In this document: positions 1-11,900 of the stretch, piece after piece
Numbering within the stretch: position 1 is the stretch's first letter
Layout of the letters: each line of letters opens with the position of its first letter
NCBI RefSeq assembly: GCF_000004825.1
Contig: NW_008805091.1
Location: forward strand, 210,015-274,014
Source: Heterostelium album PN500
Lineage: Eukaryota > Evosea > Eumycetozoa > Acytosteliales > Acytosteliaceae
Direction: 5' to 3'
Length of the DNA: 64,000 bases
The notes under the pieces: model-generated
Seen by the model: the letters and a program-made list of their open reading frames with translations, nothing else
What the model was told of the DNA's origin: nothing
Databases searched by the model: none
Translations under genes and position numbers: made by a program

Positions 1-642
1 AAGGAGAAGCCAAAGCTTACACCACCAGGTCCACAACACTTCCCACCCCTTGTCAAGGGAGAAACCGTTGAGGGACAAGCCGAAATGAAAAAGAGAGAAT
101 GGGGACCAGCTTCCACCTCCTCTCCAGTTGTCGCTGCTGCCTCTTTGCCAGCCCCAACCCCAGTCGTTGCCGTCGCACCATCTTCACCAGTTGCTTCATC
201 TGTCGCTGCTACTTCCACCACCTCAAATTCATCGTCTGCAACCTCACCCGCTCAACAATCTGGTAAATCCTCTAAGAAGTCCAACGGTCAATCACCACAA
301 ACCCCAACAAAGAAGTCACGTGACTCAAAAGACAAGGAAGGAAAATCGAAATCCGATAAGCCAAAGAAGAACAATACTACTACCAATACATCGACAACCT
401 CCACCACCACCACTACCACTACTACCACCACTACCTCCACCTCACCAAAGACTGAATCCGCTCCATCAACAAACGGTGGATCCAAACAACCAACCTATGC
501 TGATATTATTCAAGGATTAGCCAAGCAACCAGTTGCTGCCACTGCCACTGCTCCAGCCCCAACTACTGCCGCTGCTACTGCTGCGCCAGTTACTGCTCCA
601 GTCGTTGACACTCCAGCTGTCACTACTACTTCATCTCAATAA
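1..642 (+). CDS. C-terminal part of a Ser/Thr/Ala/Pro-rich protein (5' end outside window)
   Basis: An open frame runs from the first base to the TAA at 640-642, so the start lies upstream of the window. The visible 213 residues are low complexity: a Pro-rich start with an FPPL motif, then Ala/Ser/Pro stretches, a basic Lys/Ser segment, a run of about 11 Thr near residue 115, and Ala/Thr/Pro to the end. The only ordered-looking pieces are the FPPL motif and YADIIQGLAKQ. Such short motifs occur in tails of RNA-binding proteins including La-related proteins, but that is only a hint. The poly-Thr run is encoded by mixed ACC/ACT codons, typical of dictyostelid homopolymers. A poly-A-rich 3' UTR follows at once. 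I do not recognise the family from this fragment. Confidence 0.75.
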   Translation, partial: KEKPKLTPPGPQHFPPLVKGETVEGQAEMKKREWGPASTSSPVVAAASLPAPTPVVAVAPSSPVASSVAATSTTSNSSSATSPAQQSGKSSKKSNGQSPQTPTKKSRDSKDKEGKSKSDKPKKNNTTTNTSTTSTTTTTTTTTTTSTSPKTESAPSTNGGSKQPTYADIIQGLAKQPVAATATAPAPTTAAATAAPVTAPVVDTPAVTTTSSQ

Positions 643-1292
643 TCCAATATATTACTTTTTTTTTCCAAACATAGAAAAAAAAAAAAAAGGATAAACAAAA
701 AAAAAAACAGAAAAAGAAAAAAAGAAAAAAAAAGATTAACAAAAAAAAAAAAAAAACAATCAATCAAAAAAAAATATTATATTATATATTTAATTTAAAA
801 TCTTAGATCCATAGATCATCTTATCACCACCAAAAAAGAACACCATAATAATAAAAATAATTGTAATGAGGGAATATAAGTGTGATGCCTCTTGGCACAA
901 CTATATCTTATCACACTAAAAAAAAAAAAAAAAAAAAAACAAATATATTGCCTTCAATTATTTAATTTCTTTTTCCCAATAAAACAATTGTTAAGATGGA
1001 CATATAACCTATTAATGGATTGATTTCTATTAATATAATAGAAAAAATTATCGTCTTAGATTGTTTCATATTTTTTTTTTATTTTGAATTTTTTTGCCAA
1101 TTTTTTAGATTAGATAACACCCCTGTGAAAACAAACAATTCATTAAAAAATATATAAAATATTTGTAAATAATATAATTTTAGTTTTAGTTTGTTAAGAA
1201 TTTAATATAGTTGGGATTAGTAATCAAAAAGAAAATAAAATAAAATATATAAGATAGATCGATAGTGTGATAAAGAGTTAGAAGTAATAATA
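643..1292. other. AT-rich intergenic region
   Basis: This is a 650-bp spacer between two co-oriented genes. The first part has oligo-A runs expected of a 3' UTR and downstream region. The second part is a T-run and A/T-rich leader in front of the Rho GTPase gene. No RNA gene, repeat family or further ORF is visible. Confidence 0.6.
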
Positions 1293-2367
1293 ATGTCAAG
1301 TACAACATCTACAACCACAACTACTAGTGGTACTACTAGTAATAATAGTGATTTAGATCAATCAGCAGAGAGAACTAAAAAGAGAGATCCCGGTAGAATT
1401 ACCAAGGTCATCAAGTGTGGTGTAGTAGGTGATGGTACCGTTGGTAAGACCACACTGCTTCTCTCATATATCACCCAGGCATTCATCACTGAGTACACTC
1501 CAACCGTATTCGATAACTTCTCTGCCATTGAACAGGTTGAAGATGGTAAACTTGTCAATGTAATTCTTTGGGTAATATTTCATTCATCAATCTTGTTTTT
1601 TTTATCTGCTTGGTTACTAACTTCATACATAAACATAATTTATATATATATATATATACATATAGGATACAGCAGGTCAAGATGATTATGCACAAATCAG
1701 AACTACATGTTATACCAATTGTAAATATGATGTATTCTTATTGTGTTATTCAGTTGTAAATCGTGATTCATTTGATAATGTTAGATATAAGGTAGGTATT
1801 AATCTCTATATAATAATAATAGAGATAGTTAATAAATATGTAAAAGGAAAAAGTTAACTAATAGATTTGTTAATGATATGTATGATATGATAGTGGTTAC
1901 CAGAGTTGAAAGCAAATTCACCGGGTACTCCATTCATTTTGGTCGGTACAAAGACTGATATGCGTGACACTGCCTCACCACCTCTCAGCGGACAGAATCA
2001 AACGATCAGTTTCAAAGAGGGTCAAAAGAAGGCAAAGGATATTAAAGCTAATAATTTTATGGAGTGTACATCGAAAGATCCATCCAGTGTAGCCAAGGTG
2101 GTATTGGAGGCAATCAATATCGTGGTGGAGCGCGACAGACTAAAGAGAATCAACAACGAAAAGATATGGAAGAAAGAAGTCAAGAAGGAGGAGAAAGAAG
2201 CAAAGGCCGAACAAAAGACTAAAGAAAAGATTGAGAAACAACAGGCAAAGACTAAATCAACTGATGGCAGCAGCACAACTACCACCACAACCACAACTAC
2301 ATCCACCTCATCCACCAACTCATCCAACAAGTCACCTGAAGGCTCACCAAAACAAACAAGAGAATAA
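1293..2367 (+). CDS. Atypical Rho-family small GTPase with N- and C-terminal extensions, no CAAX box
   Basis: Three exons, 1293-1571, 1666-1791 and 1894-2367, join in phase to give about 291 residues; canonical Rho proteins have about 190. After a 40-residue Ser/Thr-rich leader comes the G1 loop GDGTVGKT (Gly12 kept, Thr at the position of Rac Ala13), then the effector region YTPTVFDNF, the G3 motif WDTAGQ with the catalytic Gln, and the G4-like TKTD. The Rho insert region is present after TKTD. The last 60 residues are a Lys/Glu-rich helix, a poly-Thr run and a tail ending in QTRE, so there is no prenylation motif and membrane targeting must differ from normal Rac proteins. As a Rho switch it would be expected to control actin through effectors when GTP-bound. 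Dictyostelids have many Rac paralogues; I cannot assign which one this is. Confidence 0.9.
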
Positions 2368-2930
2368 TCACTTAATCATATGAATAACACCCTAAAAACA
2401 AAAAATAGCATGTGAATCATATGTTTCTCGATATGATTGATCCGATTACATTAGTTAACAACACACACAAACAGACAAAAAAATAATAATAGCAATAATA
2501 ACAAAAAAAAAGATTCAAAAAGAGTGTAATAATAAAATAATTCTACAACAACAAACTGCAGTTCATCAAAGTTTGCATAACCAACCAACCATTGTCAATA
2601 TTTAATAAAAAAATAAAAAACTAATTATCCTATTTATGATTTTCTTCTTAATTAAATATTTATTGGTTGATGTTTCTATTTAGCTTTGCACTGTTTTTAA
2701 ATCTATTTTATTTTAATTGTTTCTTCTTTCTACTTAAGTAACTTAAATTTCAAATACATTTAATATAGTTATTATGATAGCAAAATCTTTTGTTAAAAAT
2801 GACAAGTATACTTATCAAATTAAAAATAACTTTGATAATCGAATTGATTTAGAGATATACAGATAGTGTAACAAATACTACTATTATCTTAATATTCAAC
2901 TCTTAACTTTTTTCTTTAATTTCCTTCAAG
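2368..2930. other. AT-rich intergenic region with a possible orphan short exon
   Basis: Mostly 3' UTR-like A-rich DNA. An ATG at 2774 opens a 30-codon frame rich in Asn/Lys that ends at a TAG near 2866. It could be a relic first exon of the broken gene downstream, but no donor site joins it in frame to 2931, so it is not annotated as coding. Confidence 0.4.
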
Positions 2931-3348
2931 TCACCCAAGTGAGGCATTCGTCCCATAGTACATGGAATTTAGACACCCCAGATATTCGAATAAATAGTAT
3001 ATCAGCTCACCCACCAGAGTTTGTTATAGAGAGTAGAGCTTACAACCCTTCCTGTCCAAACAATGCACTAGAATACCAAATGAACAAAATGGTAGATTGG
3101 ATTGAGTTTGGAGTGCAGTCTGGCATTCTATTTGATGGTCCTGGAAGACATCTATACCTATATTGTAACGGCTCAATATTACAAGCCGAAGGACATTCTC
3201 AATCTTTGATAAATCCTCAAGTAGAAGAACAAGTTGCTAAAACCAACCAGATCCACTTCTAAATGGTCCCAACATGATTGTTCATAGTGTATTAGCGGTA
3301 AATGGATTCAAAATTAATCTCGAAACTGTCCCAATGGATCAATATTAA
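2931..3348 (+). pseudogene. Unrecognised protein-coding remnant with one frame change
   Basis: A frame of coding quality starts after a good acceptor (pyrimidine tract then AAG at 2928-2930) and runs to a TAA at 3260-3262. Coherent coding continues in another frame from about 3250 (DPLLNGPNMIV...) to a TAA at 3346-3348. The combined product would be about 138 residues with motifs such as WIEFGVQSGILFDGPGRH and LYLYCNGS. No ATG start is visible at the proposed 5' end. It is either a truncated gene with a one-base deletion or an intact gene hit by a sequencing error and missing its 5' exon. I do not recognise the family. Its composition is clearly coding compared with the AT-rich flanks. Confidence 0.45.
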
Positions 3349-3820
3349 ATCTTACATCAATTTCATTCATCTATAATTATTTAATAAAGAATCTATATCA
3401 ATCATATGATAGCCAATATTTCCAAAAATAAACTGTAATTAATTATATGTTTAAAATTGAAATTTATTTTTAAACATGTTTTTGATACCCACACCAATAT
3501 TTTCATACTAAATGCACAATGTGTTTAATAAATCGATTTATAAAAAAAACAAAACAAACAAATTTGATCAATGTTAATTAATTGTGTTGCAACACATCCT
3601 AATTTGATCTTTACTGGATGACCACATTTAATTGGTCAATATTCTAAAAAAAAAAGTCAAACTTTTTTTTTTACCACCAAATTTTGAATTTTTTTTTTTT
3701 TTTTTTTGGTTGCTGGCAGTTATTGAGAGCTCATTGTGTTCATGAAACATTTTTGAATGTAAATTTCATTTGTTTCAATTTATTTATTTGTAAAGTTATT
3801 ATATAAAACTTAAAAACAAG
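3349..3820. other. AT-rich intergenic region
   Basis: A 472-bp spacer with long T runs (near 3690-3706) and A runs, typical of dictyostelid promoter DNA upstream of the FKBP gene. No other feature is seen. Confidence 0.6.
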
Positions 3821-4650
3821 ATGTCCAAATTAATTTTAGTCTTAATTGCCTTGTTATCAGTATCTTTAGTATTTGCTCAAGATATTGAAATTAGAAACTC
3901 TGTAAGTAATTGAAAAGTCATGATATGTCTTTGATTTGATTTGATTTGATCTTTGATGATTTTATCAAGTTTCATTTTACATTCATTCATACTTACTTAC
4001 TTATATTTAATGTTAAATATATGTTTTAGGTTCTCGGTGAGAATGGTTGTGGAGAAAAGAAGGCAGCCGTTGGAGATAGAGTTTCAATTCTCTACGTTGG
4101 TAAATTAGAGGATGGTACTATTTTCGATGCCTCAGAGAGACACGACAACAAGCCATTCGATTTCATTGTTGGTGAGGGTAAAGTCATCCCAGGTATGGAT
4201 CGTGGTGTCGTCGGTATTTGTGAAGGTGAAACCAGAGAGTTTTACATTCCATACCAACTTGCTTACGGAGAAGGTGGAGTAAGTACAAAAAAAGAATATT
4301 ACATAGAGCAACAAGATCATCATCTCGAGAATCAATCATATTCATTATCTTTTTTGTTTGTTTGTTGTTTGTTTCTTTTTTTGTTATTTTAGTTCCAAGA
4401 GGTTATCCCACCAAAGGCTAATTTGGTATTTGAAGTAACTGCTGTTGCCATCGAAAAGCTCTCAGAGATTCCATTCATCTACCGTTTCATCCCAACTCCA
4501 GAAACCATCGGAGCATTCCTTATCGTCGGTGTCTTTGTCACCATCTTGCGTTACGTCATGCAACGTTTCCAACCAAACTCTGAAATCAAGAAGCCAAGAA
4601 CCAAGCCAGAGAAGAAGGACAAGAAGGAAAAGACCCCTAAACAAAATTAA
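3821..4650 (+). CDS. FKBP-type peptidyl-prolyl isomerase with signal peptide and C-terminal membrane anchor
   Basis: Three exons, 3821-3901, 4030-4278 and 4393-4650, give 195 residues. Residues 1-20 are a signal peptide ending in VFAQ. The FKBP domain (about 25-130) shows LYVGKLEDGTIFDAS, FDFIVGEGKVIPGMDRG, LAYGEGG and IPPKANLVFEV. These keep the pocket residues equivalent to FKBP12 Tyr26, Phe36, Asp37, Phe46, Val55, Ile56, Tyr82 and Phe99. The position of Trp59 is Met, so drug affinity may be altered. A single hydrophobic helix near residues 145-168 is followed by a Lys-rich cytosolic tail ending KTPKQN. There is no KDEL-type signal. The layout resembles membrane FKBPs such as mammalian FKBP11, so it is probably an ER or secretory-pathway folding enzyme with its catalytic domain in the lumen. 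An AATAAA lies just after the stop. Confidence 0.93.
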
Positions 4651-5992
4651 ATACGATACACCTTTTTTTAAAGAATAAACTAACATATCAAAACAAAAAA
4701 AAAAAAAAAAAGAAGAATAAGGAAAATAATAGATATACTTTATAAATTTAGTTAATTGTTGGGAGTAAAACAAACAAATCAAAGGAATAAATATTTAATT
4801 GATCGAAATACTGTCAAACACCAAAGTTTAGCCAAAAGTCTCTTACCCACATTATCAAAACTTAACCGGATACCATCAAATTACTTCAACCAAAGCAACA
4901 CACACACACACACACCGATCCCATTAAACTTTTATACTTTGAATTTAATCAACGGTTTTTTAGTTAATATCCAAAAAAAACATATTTTTAATGACTTACA
5001 AAGATGCACACTTGTGGATCCCAACAATCTGCAAACACATTTAATTAATAATAATAATTTTTTTGTTTTTTTTTGATGATTTAATTTGGTGAAGGTGATT
5101 GGGGGGTTGTTTTTTTTAATAATATCTAAAAACCAAATAATTTAATATTACATTATTTTTTTTTATTAAGCCTAACCAATAACCAATAAGTTCATCAGTG
5201 AGAGGTTTGAGTGTGTTTCATTATTCACAATAATTTAACAAATTGTTTGTTACTGTTGTTGTCATTGTCATTGTCACACACCCACCAGTTTAGACTATTT
5301 GTTTTTGTTCTGTTTTAATATCTTTTCATTTTCAAGTCAGTCACACACACCTCATAAAAACAGAGATAATACAAGCATCATATATATTTTAGTGATCACA
5401 CTGATTAGGATTAGATGTGTTTTGGTTCTTTCTAAGTCTGTCATAACCAAGGACAAATCATCATATCACAGAACTACATAGATTAGATAGATAGATAGAC
5501 AAGATAGATTGACAAAAGCTTTTGTCGTATCTTTATTTTAATCAGTAATATTACATTTTGGTAGATGTTCGTTTTCAGCAAAGTAATACCACGAGTAAGT
5601 TAGTAGAATGCAAATACGTTTTAAAAGAGTTAGAAACTAACATTTAAAAAATTATTTATTTTTTTAATAAAATATATAGTTTAATTGATATTTATTTTCC
5701 AATTTGTATTATTTATTAATTCAATATTAGTAGTTATTGCTATCTTTCATTCTTGTTTATTTATTCATTCAATTTCAAAATTTAAACCCTATTCAATTTC
5801 AAACTTTCATTATCACTCACCCAACCAACCCAACCACACACAAACTAATAACTAGTCATCATCAAAATAGATATTAAAAAAACAACAAACAATATAGTGT
5901 ATGTAAAATAGATATATGAATTTCATTTCGAGTAGAGATAAAGATTAATCTAACATATTAATATATAGTTTTAGTTTTTTTTTTTTCGTAAA
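4651..5992. other. Long AT-rich intergenic region / 5' leader
   Basis: This 1.34-kb spacer holds microsatellite tracts (CA repeats near 4900, TAGA repeats near 5480) and long T runs. A minor ATG at 5566 starts ten codons ending at a consensus GTAAGT (5596). Splicing to the AG at 5973-5974 would join in frame to the next gene, so an extra short first exon is possible but unproven. The longer open frames here are low-complexity and look non-coding. Confidence 0.5.
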
Positions 5993-8900
5993 ATGCAAAA
6001 TATTGAAGATTTGATCCAACAGGTTCTTAGAGATGAGACTTGTTGGAAGAATCCAATAGTTTCACTTGGATCCGGTTCTTCCACCACTGAAAAGTCATTA
6101 CCTTCCGGACCGGTTCCATATGTAAAGATACCGATTTCTCTGGTTTTATTAGATAATCTTTCCGATTTGAGAACAATCTCACCAGTTTCTCCAAATTCAC
6201 CTACTCTTGGTGCAACTAGTTCAACTGCTTCTAGTGGTGTTAATAATAGTAGTAGCAGCAGTGCAAGTTCATCCAATACCAATAATACTTCATCGACTTC
6301 CTCTGCTACCAACAACACCACCAATAACACCAGCGGTGGAGGTGGCAGTGTCTTGGTGAATTCAGAGTATGAGAATAAAGTGGCAACTATCAATGATATC
6401 GTCAGAAAGATGGTTGCCAAACACATTGCACCGATTACACCTTCGTTGTTGGATGGATCGTTCACTGTCTGTTTGGATCCAAGTGATAAGGAGATGTTGA
6501 TTCTGGCCGATGAAACAATGTCAGGGAATCAAAGTATATTCGGACCTGGTGTTGCACCGGGTTCAGTGGATTCCGCCTCTAGACAAAAGCAATTGGATGG
6601 TAGCCAACCAATGAGTGTCAATTGGATGTCTTTGATATTAAAGATTCATCAGGCGCTGCTACAGAGTACACTCCACCAGAATCTGCTCAAGAAGATTGCC
6701 AGCACGAAATCACAGGCCAACTTGGAAACCTCGAATCCAATGAACTCACTCAAGGATCCAACTCACAAGAGACTATCGACAGTGTCACTCTCATCGAATT
6801 CTCTTACCAACAATAGCAAGCCTGATCGTTCCATCAACGGACAGATCAAAGAGGAGGTCAAGTCGACACCGGTCACACCAACACAAGTGTCGCCACTGCT
6901 AAAGGACACACTGGCCAAAGAGGAGCCATCGTCCATCGATCTCAACCAAGGTCGTGGCGGTTCACCAATCACCACATCGGGTTTCACAGTGAGCAAATCG
7001 GCAGTAAACAAGAATCCAAAGTCTAATCTCAGTAGCGGTAGTTCTAACGTATCTACCTCATCCTCATCGTCGTCGTCGTCATTCTCATTGTCAACTTTGA
7101 TGGCAAATGCATCTTCAAGTCCATCCAGTTCAATTCCAAGTAGTTTGAAAGATTTGGCCAACCGAAATGCCAAATCCGATTTGGCAAGACAAGAATTTAA
7201 TAATTCCACAAACAATCCCAACATCAACAAGTTACCTAGCCAGTTTGAGACCGATCCAGTTATGTTACCGGACGGTTCAGAATATCAAAACTCTATACCA
7301 ATACCAAACTTCCAAAATAGATTCCCTGTTGGACATACACCAAATGGTCCACACTCATTCAATGCACCCTCGAATAGTGTCGGTGGCGGTGTTATGTCAT
7401 CATCGATTCCAAATGTTATCTCACCAAATAACAACAACATTCCATCGATGCCAGTCTCACTGCCAATGAATATGTCATCATCGTACCAAGGACCAAATAC
7501 TCTCAGAGTATCAAGTTCACCCTATGATTTCGCACCATCGCCATCTGGACTGCCACCAACTCGTTTGACAGAGTCGTTCTTCCCTTCGGTTGGATCGCGT
7601 GGACCACCCTCTTTCGATGCCATTCCAAGTCAGGTGGTACCACAACAACTCTCTGTATCACCACAGCCAACCGGACCATCTTCACTCGTCAATCCACTGC
7701 TCTCCAGTGGTGGATTTGCAAGTCGTTCAATGATGCAACAACAACAGCCTCCAACTGCATCACCGATTGGCAGTCTTCAAGACAACAACTCAATGATCTC
7801 ACCAATGATGTCAAACAACCAACAAAGCAATCTTCCACAACAATCCAATCCAAATCTATCTACTAGCAGCAGTGTACCAACAGTTCCAACAATGATTCCA
7901 CTGTCTGCACCAAACACTGACACTATTGTCGAAGCCAGTAGTTCATTCAAAGCCGTCCCAAGTCAACAGTCGCAACCAACCAGTCAACATTCGCTAGCAA
8001 CCATCTCTGGAAAGATGGATCAAACACTCTCAGAGTGGTTGGATATCTCTATCTATTGGACTCAAGACTTTGCTCCTCTCAGTCAAGAGGATGAGCGTAC
8101 TCTCACCGATGGATTGAATCTCGACTTGCGTTCCCTCCTCTTGGTTGAGAGATCCGGTGGTCGTTTAGATCACTTTTTAGAATCAAAACTTATTCACTCG
8201 ATCAATCAGAGACTCACCGAGACAATCGAATCAAAGATATCGCCTTGGGTAGATCAAATCTACTACAACTGGGTTAAGCTTGTCAATGTCAAGTATCACG
8301 AAGAGATTGCCAGTAAGCTGAATACCACCACCCTCCAAGAGTATTCCAATCGTATTTGGAGTGTTGCCAAGTATCACAAGTATTTGGATATGATTGTCAA
8401 CTTGAGACGTCGCTACCCACCAGCAGCAACCACAACAGTTGTTGTTCCAACACAAGGAAGTGCATTGGGAGCATCACAATCGACGTGCTCCAACGAAGAG
8501 GAAGCAGAGGCATTGAAGATTGTCAAAATAATTCAAGAGGATGCATTCTATCTTGTGAATATTCAACATCGTTCATTGAAATTGGTTGAGAAAATAACGA
8601 TTGGACTGTTGGGACATGCTTCGCCAGCTGTCAGACAGGAAGCAGTTAGATTGCTCAATGTAATCTATGACTCACATAACTGGCAGTTTGAAGCACCTTT
8701 GAAACCAGTGATTCGTTGTATTGGCGATGCATTCAAGGTAGAATTGGAGCTCGAGAGTGTACTCCCAGATGAACTGGTCAAGCGAATCTATTTGCTGACG
8801 ACTACACCACCCTCTACAAAAGTTAGTGCTATGCCAGGTTCAAACTACACAATATTCGCCAAACACCGTCCAAAACTCGAGGGTACAAGACTGTCGTTTG

Positions 8901-11900
8901 AAGCACCGGTCTCACTGTATCGTGCTGGTTACTATGATTGGCGATTCGTTGAGTTGCAATCGAATGGAAACTATGTTCCATTTGATTTCCAAGCCTACAA
9001 ACTAAAATCAAAGATTGATGCTACTGCCGCTTTCAAGCGCTACAACCATCGCCGGGGTTCAACAGCCAAATGGACTGGATCAGATTCAAGGTCGTTTCAT
9101 TGTACATCCAAAGCTGCGTGAAGAGATTATGCACGAGGTTTGGGTGGATTTGGTTGAAGCTGTTTGGGATCCATATAGAGGTGAAATATCAAAGAAAGGT
9201 ACTCTCTCAAATCTCATTGATTCACTCGATAAATTCCACAAGGAGGGTATTACAACACTCTATGTTATGGGACTGCTAGAGAAGCTGCCAAACTCACATC
9301 CGTTCTGTCCAACCGATCGTAACCTACCAAATCGTGCACTCGGTGGTAATGAGCAGTTCAACTTGTTGATCTCCAAGGCCAAACAATTGGGAATCAAGAT
9401 TGTCATTGATTCTACTGCCAGACTCTCCTCGAAGCAAGCTCATCGTAAATACAATGGATCGATTCTCCATACTCTCGATTCCAAGGGACAACTCACCAGA
9501 ATGGAGGGTACCGATTCAGTTGAATTCACCTGGCCAGACTGTGTTATGATGAACTTTAGAAAGCTATCGGTTTGGGAGATGATGGTACAGGAAACATTGG
9601 CATGGGGTGATCGGGGTATCGATGGTGTAAGAATTGACTCTGGACACATCTGTCCATTGTTGATTCGTTCGAATCTAGATGAGCTCTATAGAATCGACAG
9701 TGATGACCAACCACATTTCACTAATCAACAGATCTTTGATGGTGAGATAGTACTTCAACCATCGGAGGAAGGTCGTAACTTTGGTTATTGGGGTACCACT
9801 CCAAAGTCACCGAAACAATCGACACCGTTCTATCCGAATCCACTGTTTATAAAGTTGACTCGTGAGGTATGGCATCGTTATCCACAATTTGTTTTCCTCT
9901 CTGAGGTTTATTGGGAGCGTGAACTGCACTCTATTGTCTCTGGTCTGGTGCCGTACAGTAGCGCCATACCCAGAGCGTTGGCATCGGTGTTTGACAAGGC
10001 AATTAGCAAGGATGGTATTGTATTCGACTTGAGACAACGTCAGTCTGTAAAGGCACTCTATGAATACTATGAGATGCGTATGTCAACCTATCCACAAAAC
10101 TCGATCATCTTGTTCCCATCATCGAATCACCACTCGCCTTATCCTCTGCAGATCTACAACGCCGGTGCATGGGCAGCAGTCGATGCACTCTATTTCCTTC
10201 CGGAGATTCCAATCACCTATATTGGCGAGCAATCCGGTTGGTATTACCATGTAGATATCCACTCTTCACGAATCAAACTGGGAATGTCTGCCACACCATA
10301 TCAGCTGCAATACCCGCAGATCAATGGTCACTATGCACATCGTGTCACTCTCAGAAAAACCCATACACTGCTACGTCGTGGTGGTATGGTTCCACTGCTT
10401 TGTTATCACGCCGGTGGATGGCATGATCGTGTATTTGGATTCGCGCGTTTCTCTGGCGAGGAACTTGCAATCATTGCAATCAACTTTGACAACCATGAAA
10501 CAGAGTTCTACGTTGACTGCAGTCCGCTCGCACGTATCTCAACAGCCGAGACAATCTATAGAATGGTGGATCTCATCAATCCAAGCAATCCACCTCAGTA
10601 TCTCAGTCTACAAGAGTTACTCTATGAGAAGCACTTTGTTGTCGTACCCGGATACAGTTCTATCTGTTGGGGTGTCTATCACCAAGTGAATTCGCCAGCT
10701 GCCGTTCGTGTACTCTATGAACACAGCATGATCCGTTTGAAACAACTGTTGGCAGACGATGTCGACCCATCTCACAATCTGATCTATTCTATTCTCAAGA
10801 AGGGCTTGATGAGCGGAGTCGATGCTTTCGCTTCGGCACTCGAAGATATTCTCTCCAACTTGTCTGGTAACTCTGAAAAGACATTCGCTTCTTTCATTCA
10901 AGGTGTTCTCTATCACATGACTAAATCACAATTCGAAGGATATCAAATCATTTCCTACTTGGAGGCAATTGCTCAGCGTGGTCTCATTCAAAATCGTATT
11001 CCCAAGATCTGTCGTGAGGTGTTGCAACACAATATTCTCGGACCAATCGTGTTTATCACACCAGAGATTGGTCGTTTCTCAACGGTCGGTGGTGTAGGTG
11101 TTATGCTTGATGAACTCACTCGTAGTCTTCAATTGTTGGGTGTCGAGGTCCATATTATTTCACCATACTACAACTATGGTAAGGGTGGACGTACTGGCTA
11201 TCTCGAGAAGGAGGAAGGTATCAAATGGCAGAGAAACGTTGTTACCTACGTTGGTCCTGACCGTGTTGAAGTGGGTGTTCACGAGGGTGTCGACAAGGGT
11301 ATCCACTTGCATTTCCTTCATCACTTTGAGTATTTCCCAACCCCATACAACTCTGGCTCACCTGTCCATCAACTGAAAACCATTGTTCTCTTTGCCAAAG
11401 CATCACTTGAGTTACTCTGTCAAATTAGATTGTTACCATCGGTCATTGTAACCAACGATTGGTTCTGTGGATTGGTACCAGCCTATGCCAAAGCCGGTGC
11501 ATTTGGAACAACTTTCAACGGAACTACCTTCTTCCATTTAGTTCATAACCTCGAGGAAGCATATCAAGGACGTATCTATCCAGATGGTGGAGATGATCTC
11601 AATTGGATTCATCAATTACATCGTGACTTGATTATGGAGCCATATTCACATGCTCCATGTCTTAACGCATGTAAGTATAAATATAAATATATGAAAAGTT
11701 AATACAAAACATAATTAGCTAACCATAATTTACTTTTAATTAAAACTATTTAGCGAGATGTGTATTACTAACATGTAATAATTGGGGAACTGTATCGAAA
11801 TCATATCTCTATGATCTTTTAAGAACATCTCATCTTTCTAATTTATTACATCAATTCCCACAAGCATTTGGTAAGCTATTCACAATTTAGAAATTAATAT

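Noticed and set aside
4756-5076. 106-codon plus-strand open frame between the FKBP and glucan synthase genes
   Set aside because: Low-complexity Asn/His/Thr content, spans a CA microsatellite, no splice sites or family resemblance; judged intergenic.
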